A stretch of DNA of 20,064 bases from the NCBI GenBank assembly GCA_018812385.1, contig JAHJDU010000611.1, forward strand, positions 1 to 20,064. Reading direction: 5' to 3'. The stretch's first letter is position 1, and each line of letters begins with the position of its first letter. Shown piece by piece: positions 1-6,246 of this stretch. The stretch comes from Pseudomonadota bacterium (GTDB lineage: Bacteria; Desulfobacterota; Desulfobacteria; Desulfobacterales; Desulfobacteraceae). Below the pieces are notes generated by a model. The model was given only the letters and a program-made list of their open reading frames with translations, did no database searches and had not been told where the DNA came from. The position numbers were made by a program, and so were the translations under genes.

Positions 1-148
1 ATAGATCCCACAATCCCTTTGGAGGCCCTGCACCATTTGGCCCGATCAGCCCAACAACTCCACCGTTTCCGATTGTAAAACTCAAATTGGATAATGCCAG
101 CAGTCCGCCAAATCGCACACTAACATTTTTTAATTATAGCTGTGCCAT
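1..148 (-). pseudogene. Remnant of a LivG/LivF-like ABC transporter ATPase (5' end)
   Basis: Read on the minus strand from ATG at 148, the translation is MAQL, then a stop (TAA, complement of 134-136), then LKNVSVRFGGLLALSNLSF and on to VVGLIGPNGAG. This is the N-terminus of a branched-chain amino acid ABC ATPase, ending in a Walker A motif. The motif should continue GAG-K-T-T, but from about position 25 it reads GPPKGLWDL, so the P-loop lysine is missing and homology stops. The in-frame stop plus the lost Walker A lysine argue for a dead gene fragment left by a rearrangement, not a gene merely cut by the window edge. LivG and LivF cannot be separated on this length. Family assignment is fairly firm; the cause of decay is inferred. 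Confidence 0.65.
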
Positions 149-323
149 ACAGATCTTCCAACCCATTAAATTTTAAAAAACCGCGAACAGCTTAAAAAGC
201 GCTTCTATAGCCGGATTTTAGCTTTCTGTAGCCCATATACCATATGTCGTCAACCAAAAAAAGTTCAGGGTTTTCATGACGATTGTCAAAAACCCATAAC
301 TGGCAAAGCGATAAAAATTTGAA

Positions 324-336
324 ATGGTCTAACCAT
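324..336. repeat. Short perfect inverted repeat ATGGT-CTA-ACCAT
   Basis: Five-base arms around a three-base centre form a perfect dyad. It lies about 110 bp upstream of the -35 box of P1. It could be a regulator half-site pair, or chance in AT-rich DNA. Confidence 0.3.
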
Positions 337-358
337 ATGAAGCTATAGTTGGTCTTTT

Positions 359-388
359 GTTAATATTTTATATTTACAAAATATTAAC
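359..388. repeat. Perfect 11-bp AT-rich inverted repeat
   Basis: GTTAATATTTT (359-369) and AAAATATTAAC (378-388) are exact reverse complements separated by 8 bases. The arms are almost pure A/T and no T-run follows in either direction, so it is a poor intrinsic terminator. Its place about 55 bp upstream of the P1 -35 box fits a protein-binding dyad or a bent, AT-rich activating element. This role is inferred. Confidence 0.5.
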
Positions 389-413
389 ATTTTCCCATAA
401 CCATAGTTGTTTT

Positions 414-439
414 ATTTTTACCTGGTATTTTTACCTGGT
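414..439 (+). promoter_or_regulatory. 13-bp tandem repeat, operator-like
   Basis: ATTTTTACCTGGT occurs twice with no gap (414-426 and 427-439). Each copy contains or abuts TACCTGGTA, a perfect dyad with a one-base centre (419-427 and 432-440). The second copy ends three bases before the TTGACA box of P1. Two identical dyads 13 bp apart touching a -35 box look like paired binding sites for a regulator acting on the operon. A related box (ACCTCGTCTC) sits in the same position before the -35 box of P2. The regulator is unknown and not encoded in the window. Confidence 0.5.
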
Positions 440-442
440 ATA

Positions 443-471
443 TTGACAAGAAACAATTTCTTTTCTATCGT
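443..471 (+). promoter_or_regulatory. Promoter P1 of the molybdoenzyme/COG1900 operon
   Basis: A consensus -35 box TTGACA (443-448) is followed after 17 bp by TATCGT (466-471), a four-of-six match to the -10 consensus. Transcription would start near 478, giving a leader of about 55 bases before the ATG at 532. The spacer holds a dyad AGAAA-CAA-TTTCT (449-461). The spacer and the box upstream of -35 closely match those of P2 (11838-11866, minus strand), which supports both being real. The weak -10 box suggests the need for an activator. Confidence 0.55.
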
Positions 472-531
472 TTACTCAACCGAAGATGGTCCGGGCGATT
501 GAGAATTTTAAAGAAACTAAGAGATGGGTAG

Positions 532-2754
532 ATGACTTTCAGAAAAAAGCAGGAACCGATTGGCGAATATGATTCCATCCGGAGAACAACCTGTTGTAAT
601 TGTCCTACGGGTTGTGGTCTTAAGGTGTTTTTAAAAGGTGGGGCCATTGCAGGCATGTATGGAGATGAAGAACATCCCGTAAATAAAGGTTCTCTTTGTC
701 CTAAAGGATTGCTTAGCAATTATCACCTTCAAAATACAAAAAGACTTGTTCATCCACAGATAAGGCGCAGCCTCAAAGACCCATTTCAGGTTGTAAGCTG
801 GGAAGAAGCGCTTTGTTTCACTACAGAAAACCTGCAGGAGATATCTGATAGAAAGGGAAAAGACTCTATTTGCATATATGGGGATGAGAGTGCTCCTTTT
901 GACTTTTTTGCTGGCGCCAGCTTATTTGCTGAACATTTTGGTATTCCTAACACACCCTCCCAATTTTTACCATTACCCTTCAGCTCAAATGGCCAAATCA
1001 GAAATATGTTTGGAGTTCAAGGCTCTCAGCTATTGATGAATTCCCAGCGGGACTGGTGCAATAGCAGGTGTATCCTTTTATACGGGTGTGATTTGGCAAA
1101 TTCAGACCCGATAACCTTTGGGTCTATTATTGATGCGCGGGATCGTGGTTCAACACTTTTGGTTATTGATTCAAAAAAGACGATAACAACCTCCAAAGCT
1201 AGCCACAGCTTAATAGTAAAACCTGGAACTCAGTCATTAGTCCTTAAGGGAATATTGAATCTTTTAATTCAGAGGGGGTTTATTGATGAATCGTTCTTAG
1301 GGGAAGTTGTTAGGGATTTTAACAGCATGAAATCAAGGGTCCGGCCCTTTACTCCCCAAAGTGTCGCAGAGTCCTGCTGGATAAAAAAAGAAGACCTGGA
1401 AAAAGCGGTTGACCTGATTGGAAGAGTTCAGCCTGTACAGGTTATGGCCGGGGATTGGATCAGCCAGCGTCATCTTTCTGAAGAAGATCTGTTGATGTGT
1501 GGCGCTCTGGTTTGTTTGCGGGGATCTGTTGGCATTCCCGGAGGGGGGCTGAACCTTTTGAATGTCTCCCCATTTTCCTGGGAAGACTTGTTTCAGAATA
1601 ATGGTAAGACTCAACCAAAAAAAGAAATATCCCGCCATTTGTCTCTGGAAAATATTCTTCTTGATCAAGAAAACAAACTTGATGCGATGATATGGTATGG
1701 TAATCCATGCGCAAAAATTCGAGAAGGTAATAAAACAAAGAGCGCTTTAAAAGATGTTTCCTTTATTGCCCATCTTTCATCTTACCCTGATGAGACTTTT
1801 CATCATTCTCATGTTTCATTTCCCATGAGTTCATGGCTGGAATATTCAGGTTTGGTGGCAAACAACAACGGCAGAGCGCTTCAATGGCACCACCAGGTGG
1901 TTGCTCCGCGTGCTGAATGCAAGTCTTCGTTTGAATTCTGGTTTGACCTGGCCAACTCTTTGGGTTTGGGGGAAACCTTCCCTTGGAAAGAAAAAGACGG
2001 GCTTACTGCCGCATCTGAAACCATTAATTATTTATTGAAGCAAAACCCTTTAACACGGTCTGTCTCCATTGAAAAGCTGGATCCGGAACAAAACCCACCC
2101 GGGGGGTTACTCTGGCCATGTATGGAACCTGAAGATCTGGAATTTGAAACAACCCGGTTTTTAATAGGCAGGCAGGGTAATGTCAGAGGGAAAAATATAT
2201 TATTTCAACAAAAAAAGCAGCCTGCCTTAGATGACAAACGGTTTCCAACTCTGGACGGTAAAATTTCCTTTTCCTGCTTTAATGAGGTTGAAGGAAAAGA
2301 GGTTAAAAAGGGGGTCAACAAGAATTTTCCCTTGATATTAATTACTATTCCATTGGTCGACTTTGTTAAAGAGTGGGGATATTTTGTATCTGATAGAGAT
2401 ATATGGACAAAAGACACGATATTTCAGATTCACCCTCAATTGGCTGAAATTCTTAATATTAAGAGCGGTGAAAATATTAGTGTGGAAAACGAACAAGGCA
2501 GTATAACCGCTCCAATTCAGCTGAATGAAGATGTAGATCCTAGAGTGGTATGGTGCCCGGATGGAATAGATCCTTATCAGCCCCATTTTAGTTGTGAAAG
2601 CCCATACTCCCTTTTTAAAGCACCTGATTCAGATGAGTTTATCAGGCCTTTTACCATGGTAACACTATACAGGCAGGGTGAAGATAGAATAAAAAACAAA
2701 AATAAGGTTATTGAGTTTTTGAATATGTTGGAAAAAAGGGCGTCAGTTAATTAA
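532..2754 (+). CDS. Cytoplasmic molybdopterin oxidoreductase with N-terminal [4Fe-4S] cluster
   Basis: This 740-residue protein belongs to the DMSO reductase/formate dehydrogenase superfamily and binds a bis-pterin Mo or W cofactor. The N-terminal cluster motif is C21-x2-C24-x3-C28-x27-C56 with the following CPKG lysine at 58. The molybdopterin domain runs from about 75 to 480, and a C-terminal dinucleotide-binding beta-barrel from about 620 to 735. There is no Tat signal, so it acts in the cytoplasm. Around residues 141-160, where formate dehydrogenases carry a Cys/Sec-His pair, the sequence is TPSQFLPLPFSSNG; Ser151-Ser152 fall at the aligned place in a by-eye alignment, so a formate dehydrogenase call is not justified. 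TAG just before the ATG fixes the earliest start. It is first in a five-gene operon, 19 bases before the ferredoxin gene, which is its likely electron partner. The substrate is unknown. Confidence 0.85.
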   Translation: MTFRKKQEPIGEYDSIRRTTCCNCPTGCGLKVFLKGGAIAGMYGDEEHPVNKGSLCPKGLLSNYHLQNTKRLVHPQIRRSLKDPFQVVSWEEALCFTTENLQEISDRKGKDSICIYGDESAPFDFFAGASLFAEHFGIPNTPSQFLPLPFSSNGQIRNMFGVQGSQLLMNSQRDWCNSRCILLYGCDLANSDPITFGSIIDARDRGSTLLVIDSKKTITTSKASHSLIVKPGTQSLVLKGILNLLIQRGFIDESFLGEVVRDFNSMKSRVRPFTPQSVAESCWIKKEDLEKAVDLIGRVQPVQVMAGDWISQRHLSEEDLLMCGALVCLRGSVGIPGGGLNLLNVSPFSWEDLFQNNGKTQPKKEISRHLSLENILLDQENKLDAMIWYGNPCAKIREGNKTKSALKDVSFIAHLSSYPDETFHHSHVSFPMSSWLEYSGLVANNNGRALQWHHQVVAPRAECKSSFEFWFDLANSLGLGETFPWKEKDGLTAASETINYLLKQNPLTRSVSIEKLDPEQNPPGGLLWPCMEPEDLEFETTRFLIGRQGNVRGKNILFQQKKQPALDDKRFPTLDGKISFSCFNEVEGKEVKKGVNKNFPLILITIPLVDFVKEWGYFVSDRDIWTKDTIFQIHPQLAEILNIKSGENISVENEQGSITAPIQLNEDVDPRVVWCPDGIDPYQPHFSCESPYSLFKAPDSDEFIRPFTMVTLYRQGEDRIKNKNKVIEFLNMLEKRASVN

Positions 2755-2773
2755 TATCCCGGGAAAAAGGAAT

Positions 2774-3268
2774 ATGAAAATATTATTTTCCAGTAAAAAA
2801 TTTGAAACAGAAATGATGGATCCAGAGAAATGTGATCCTGACGAGTTAGTCATGATGATTGATGTTGACCGATGTATTTCATGTGGATCATGTGAGATAG
2901 CCTGCCAACTTGAACATCGTAAAGGTGCAGAGACTTCAGGGCCTTTTAGACCCATTGCCATTGGATTTGAAAAACCAGAAAATGAAAGATGTGTAGTGTG
3001 TCTTCCATTATCCTGCAGACACTGCGAATCACCTTGTGAATACTATAGCCCATATAATTTTTGGATTAATTGCCCTGAAACAGAAAAAAAAAGTAAGAAA
3101 ACCTTATCCTGTGATTTCTGTATTGATCGCACAAAGAAGGGGCTCTGGCCGGCCTGCGCCACCAGGTGTACCATGAAAACAATATATTTTGGATATGCCC
3201 GTGACATTGCTTTTGTATTGGGTGAAAAACGACTTCGTGAGATGGGTGATGTTTGTTTCAGCGATTAA
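2774..3268 (+). CDS. DmsB/NrfC-like multi-cluster ferredoxin subunit
   Basis: This 164-residue Fe-S protein likely carries electrons to or from the molybdoenzyme just upstream. Cysteine groups visible in order are C34-x2-C37-x2-C40-x3-C44, then C73/C76, C81-x2-C84-x3-C88, and C113-x2-C116-x11-C128-x3-C132. The last group has the GLWPAC-type spacing of DmsB-like subunits. In the second group the expected final cysteine (Cys-x3-Cys-Pro) is Ser92 in CEYYSP, so one cluster may be lost or altered. There is no signal peptide and no membrane anchor, so the pair is soluble. The start ATG has an AAAAAGG ribosome site. Its 3' end overlaps a UPF0280-like remnant in another frame, which suggests that the end of this gene was reshaped by a deletion. 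Confidence 0.85.
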   Translation: MKILFSSKKFETEMMDPEKCDPDELVMMIDVDRCISCGSCEIACQLEHRKGAETSGPFRPIAIGFEKPENERCVVCLPLSCRHCESPCEYYSPYNFWINCPETEKKSKKTLSCDFCIDRTKKGLWPACATRCTMKTIYFGYARDIAFVLGEKRLREMGDVCFSD

Positions 3269-3356
3269 ATCAAGAGCCAACGTGGGTACTATGGCTGCTG
3301 TGGCCGGAGCCATGGCAGAATATGTGGGTTGGGGTAAAATTGAGTTTTTGGGTTAA
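3249..3356 (+). pseudogene. UPF0280/COG2122-like remnant (35 codons)
   Basis: The frame from ATG 3249 to TAA 3354-3356 encodes VSAIKSRANVGTMAAVAG, then AMAEYVG and a short unrelated tail. VGTMAAVAGAMAEYVG matches the conserved VGPMAAVAGAIAE-type segment of the UPF0280/COG2122 (ApbE-like) family, as recalled. Full family members are roughly 230 to 260 residues, so only the centre survives. In methanogens and anaerobic bacteria, COG2122 genes neighbour COG1900 and NIL-type ferredoxin genes, and one COG2122 protein (MA1715) supports sulfide assimilation. A relic exactly between a ferredoxin and a COG1900 gene therefore fits well. It overlaps the last 20 bases of the ferredoxin gene. It could still be translated as a small peptide by coupling, but decay is more likely. 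Confidence 0.55.
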
Positions 3357-3368
3357 CGGAGAATTAAT

Positions 3369-4694
3369 ATGCCAGTGCAAAAACAGACCATCTCTGAAAT
3401 AAACGAAAAATTAAAAAATGGAGAGGCCGTTATCATGACGGCCATGGAATTTAAAAAAGAAGTCAGGGATGGACGTAAGTTTAAAGTCACCGATGTTGAC
3501 GTTGTGACAACAGCAACCAGAGGAATAATGTCCGGCACCTCTGCTATGTTAGTTCTTCCTATAGCTGAAAAAGGAACATTCAAAAGACTTGAAAAAATAT
3601 GGCTGAACGGGGTCCCCTGTTTTTCCGGATCAGATGCATACATAGATTCAGGCATGGTTGATACTGTCGTTTATGGAACACAAGAAAGCCGTGACTATGC
3701 AGGACATTACGGGGGAGGGCATCTTTTAAGAGATATTGTGGAAGGAAAAGAGATCCAGATTGAGTGTCTAACCTCCGAGGGAAAGACCATCTACAATTGT
3801 TTTACATTGAGTCAGCTTAAGTTTGCCAGAATATATAGCTTTCGTAATGATTTTCAAAATTATTACGGATTTGCCAATATCAAAAACCTCAGTAGCTATC
3901 GGGAAAATCCGCATTCTATATTTTCCTGCCGGCCGTTACCAGTCCTTAGAGGAATGGGGATGAGCGGAAGCGGAGAGTTGAATCCTCTTGAAAATGATCC
4001 GCATTCGAGGATATTCAGAGCCGGGATGAAAATATTGGTGAACAAATCACCGGGTGTGGTAATTGGTTATGGTACACGAAGCAATCCTAAAATGAGGGCT
4101 ATTTCAGTTGCGGCAGATATGGTCAATATGGATCCTGAATTTATGGGGGGATTCAAGACCGGTAACGGTGTGGAGGTTATCAATTCTATTGCAGTACCAT
4201 TTCCTATCTTAAATCAAAATATCCTTGATGATCTCTCAAGATATCTGGATGAAAATATTCCGCTGCATCTTGCTGATATAGGTGATCGAATACCCCTTAT
4301 TGATCTCAAATACTCCGATATCTGGTCATCAGCAAAGCTTGAGGTTGAGTTTGACCCTGACCGATGTATTTACTGCTCCTTTCAGTGTTCGGCCGAGTAT
4401 TATTGTCCTATGGGGGCTATTTCATGGAAGGACAAAACTATCAATGATATACTTTGCTTCGGGTGTGGAGCTTGTACTGCTAATTGCTTAGGTGGTGCCT
4501 TTATGGGTAAAGGAGATGTTCCCAAGGGGAGAATAGGCCAGGTTCATGCCTTTGATACAGATATTCCGGTTATTTTTCGTCAATCCAATCGCTTTCGTTC
4601 TCAGAAACTTGCGGAATACCTCAAAGAAATTATGGGCAAAGGGGAGTTTTTTTTGAATGACTCGGATATGGAGTTAAAACATTGGAATATTTAG
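3369..4694 (+). CDS. COG1900 (HcyBio/DUF39) protein with inserted double 4Fe-4S module
   Basis: This 441-residue protein belongs to the family that makes homocysteine from aspartate semialdehyde and sulfide in methanogens. The COG1900 domain spans about 5-300, with DVDVVTTAT near 42-50, a WLNGVPCF segment near 78-85, the NPLENDPHSR segment at 195-204 and VIGYGTRSNP at 221-230. An Fe-S module follows: C323-x2-C326-x3-C330-x5-C336-P and C353-x2-C356-x2-C359-x3-C363. The last 30 residues (GEFFLNDSDMELKHW) match the tail of the second paralog at 6247. Canonical members carry a cysteine in the first glycine/serine loop; here the aligned residue is Ser55 in IMSGTSAM, while the later family cysteine is retained as C123. 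Start: CGGAG seven bases before the ATG. The TAG stop is the first three bases of the palindromic element. Substrate probably differs from aspartate semialdehyde; this is inferred. Confidence 0.8.
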   Translation: MPVQKQTISEINEKLKNGEAVIMTAMEFKKEVRDGRKFKVTDVDVVTTATRGIMSGTSAMLVLPIAEKGTFKRLEKIWLNGVPCFSGSDAYIDSGMVDTVVYGTQESRDYAGHYGGGHLLRDIVEGKEIQIECLTSEGKTIYNCFTLSQLKFARIYSFRNDFQNYYGFANIKNLSSYRENPHSIFSCRPLPVLRGMGMSGSGELNPLENDPHSRIFRAGMKILVNKSPGVVIGYGTRSNPKMRAISVAADMVNMDPEFMGGFKTGNGVEVINSIAVPFPILNQNILDDLSRYLDENIPLHLADIGDRIPLIDLKYSDIWSSAKLEVEFDPDRCIYCSFQCSAEYYCPMGAISWKDKTINDILCFGCGACTANCLGGAFMGKGDVPKGRIGQVHAFDTDIPVIFRQSNRFRSQKLAEYLKEIMGKGEFFLNDSDMELKHWNI

Positions 4695-4875
4695 TGCCTG
4701 ACCGAAAACCCCGTGTTTGGGCGGCTCGTAGAGGAGCAATGCTCACAAAGTTGCCCATATACAAGGCGCAAAAAATCTTGAAACCGGAGTGTACTACTGT
4801 ACATGAGGCCACTCTTATAATTTGGCAGGATTTTGCAGCAACGCAGTAGATGGGTGAGTTTTCGTTCAAACACTA
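4692..4875. mobile_element. 184-bp palindromic MITE/REP-like element
   Basis: The ends are imperfect inverted repeats: TAGTGCCTGACCGAAAAC at 4692-4709, and GTTTTCGTTCAAACACTA at 4858-4875, whose complement TAGTGTTTGAACGAAAAC matches at 15 of 18 positions. The inside also folds back: GAGTG with CACTC, TGTAC-TACT-GTACA at the centre, and a GCGCAAAAAATC-like arm with GATTTTGC. The whole element could form a long hairpin in RNA or DNA. It encodes no protein. A solo end copy lies at 18983-19000 (16 of 18 to the left end), so the family is present more than once. It interrupts the operon between genes 3 and 4 and provides the stop codon of gene 3. A nonautonomous transposable element or a REP-type repeat are both possible. 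Confidence 0.7.
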
Positions 4876-4883
4876 TATAAGAT

Positions 4884-6233
4884 ATGGGTAACACAAACAA
4901 TATGAAATCACTTAAGGAATTAGATTTATTACGCGATGAGGTTGAAAAGTGTATAGGATGCGGCCTTTGTCTCCAGTCTTGTCCTGTTTACGCAGAAGAA
5001 CAAAATGAAGACTATGTGGCTCGGGGGCGAAACCATTTATTGAAAAAAGTTTTTAATAATCACAAAGATCTTGTAGACGGAGTAAAGGATCGTTTCAGCA
5101 AGTGCCTTTTATGCCGAAGGTGTACAATGGTTTGTCCTCAAGGTGTAAGAACGGACCTCTTGACTATGGCCGCAAGAGTTGAGTTAGCAAAAGGAGACGG
5201 GCTTTCCTTTACTAAAGCAATTGTTTTTCGAAAGTTGCTCAAGGATCGGAAAAAAATGAAAGCAGCCATCAAGACTGCTTCAAAGCTTCAATGGCTTTTG
5301 CCTGTTACCAAAGAACCCGATAAAAAAGTTCATCATATACCGCTTGAAAAAAAAGGTAAAATTCGGCATATACCGATGTTCTTTGCTGGTTTGGGAGGAG
5401 GAAGGCAACTGCCTTCCATTGCAAAAAAATCATTGAGTGAACAGATATCTGAAATCCATTTGCCTGTAACCGGTGTTAAAACCAGGAATATACGGGTGGG
5501 GTATTTTTCCGGATGCGCCACAGAATTTTGTTTTCCCGAGATAGGAAAATCCCTGATTTCCGTACTCACCCGATTAGGAATAGAAATTGTTTTCCCTAAA
5601 GATCAGGGTTGCTGTGGGATTTCGGTTTTTAATAGTGGTGATCTTGAAACTGCCAGAGAAATGGCCCTGCACAATATTCGCGTATTTTCTCAAGCAAAGG
5701 TGGATTTTGTTGTTACAGGTTGTGCCACCTGTGGTTCAGCCTTGAAAGAAGGTTGGGCCAGCTGCCTTACAAGAGGAAAAGAAGAAAAGGCTCAATTCAA
5801 AGATTTTGGATCAAGGGTTAGAGATATTTCAGAATTCTTAGTAGAGCTGGCTTGTTTTAAACCGCTTAGATACCGCTCTATACTGCCGGAAAATCTGCGG
5901 ATTACATATCACGACCCATGCCATTTGGCGCGTTATCAGGGAGTGATTGATCAACCCCGTAAGATTTTAAAACAGGTATTTGGAGATAATTTTATAGAAA
6001 TGGAAAACCAGGGTTGTTGCGGCATGGGGGGGACCTTTAATTTGAGTCATTATGATCTCTCACAAAAGATAGCCAAAAATAAGATCGCATCCATAGCCGA
6101 GACTGAAGCGGACATTGTTATCAACAATTGCCCCGGGTGTATGATTCAACTTATCGATAATATTGAGCGATATCATTTACCACAGAGGGTGGTTCATCTT
6201 ATTGAAGCAATAGAACCCATACCGGAAAAATAG
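4884..6233 (+). CDS. GlcF/HdrD-like Fe-S protein with two CCG domains
   Basis: This 449-residue electron-transfer protein resembles the iron-sulfur subunits GlcF/LutA and the heterodisulfide reductase subunit HdrD. Two [4Fe-4S] motifs come first: C23-x2-C26-x2-C29-x3-C33-P and C74-x2-C77-x2-C80-x3-C84-P. Two complete CCG domains follow: C211, C243-C244, C280-x2-C283, and C346, C378-C379, C416-x2-C419. Complete CCG domains of this type can bind noncubane [4Fe-4S] clusters that act on disulfides in heterodisulfide reductase. There is no flavin subunit (GlcD/LldD) nearby, which argues against plain glycolate or lactate oxidation. Sitting between two COG1900 genes, it may reduce a disulfide or persulfide or pass electrons to the COG1900 pair. 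The ATG at 4884 has no clear ribosome site because the palindromic element ends at 4875; the ATG at 4902 is a possible alternative. Confidence 0.82.
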   Translation: MGNTNNMKSLKELDLLRDEVEKCIGCGLCLQSCPVYAEEQNEDYVARGRNHLLKKVFNNHKDLVDGVKDRFSKCLLCRRCTMVCPQGVRTDLLTMAARVELAKGDGLSFTKAIVFRKLLKDRKKMKAAIKTASKLQWLLPVTKEPDKKVHHIPLEKKGKIRHIPMFFAGLGGGRQLPSIAKKSLSEQISEIHLPVTGVKTRNIRVGYFSGCATEFCFPEIGKSLISVLTRLGIEIVFPKDQGCCGISVFNSGDLETAREMALHNIRVFSQAKVDFVVTGCATCGSALKEGWASCLTRGKEEKAQFKDFGSRVRDISEFLVELACFKPLRYRSILPENLRITYHDPCHLARYQGVIDQPRKILKQVFGDNFIEMENQGCCGMGGTFNLSHYDLSQKIAKNKIASIAETEADIVINNCPGCMIQLIDNIERYHLPQRVVHLIEAIEPIPEK

Positions 6234-6246
6234 GGAGTATTGATTT

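Larger units (their letters stand above)
149..531. other. Gene-free leader upstream of the redox operon
   Basis: There is no credible coding sequence in these 383 bases. The stretch is AT-rich and holds two inverted repeats (324-336 and 359-388), a 13-bp tandem repeat (414-439) and a promoter-like pair of boxes (443-471). The reading frame of the molybdoenzyme is closed by TAG at 529-531, directly before its ATG, so that gene cannot extend into this leader. The layout suggests a regulated promoter region for the operon that starts at 532. No RNA structure of a known riboswitch class was recognised. Confidence 0.6.

Noticed and set aside
359..388. Intrinsic terminator
   Set aside because: The stem is nearly all A/T and is not followed by a T-run in either direction; no gene reads into it.
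414..439. CRISPR array or minisatellite
   Set aside because: Only two 13-bp units and no spacers; position and symmetry fit operator sites better.
532..2754. Formate dehydrogenase alpha subunit
   Set aside because: The superfamily fits, but the Cys/Sec-His active-site pair is not seen, there is no in-frame TGA to suggest selenocysteine, and no formate channel or maturation gene is nearby.
4884..6233. Glycolate or lactate oxidase Fe-S subunit (GlcF/LldE/LutA)
   Set aside because: Domain order fits, but there is no FAD-binding GlcD/LldD or LutB/LutC partner, and the gene is wedged between two COG1900 genes. Kept as a general CCG protein.
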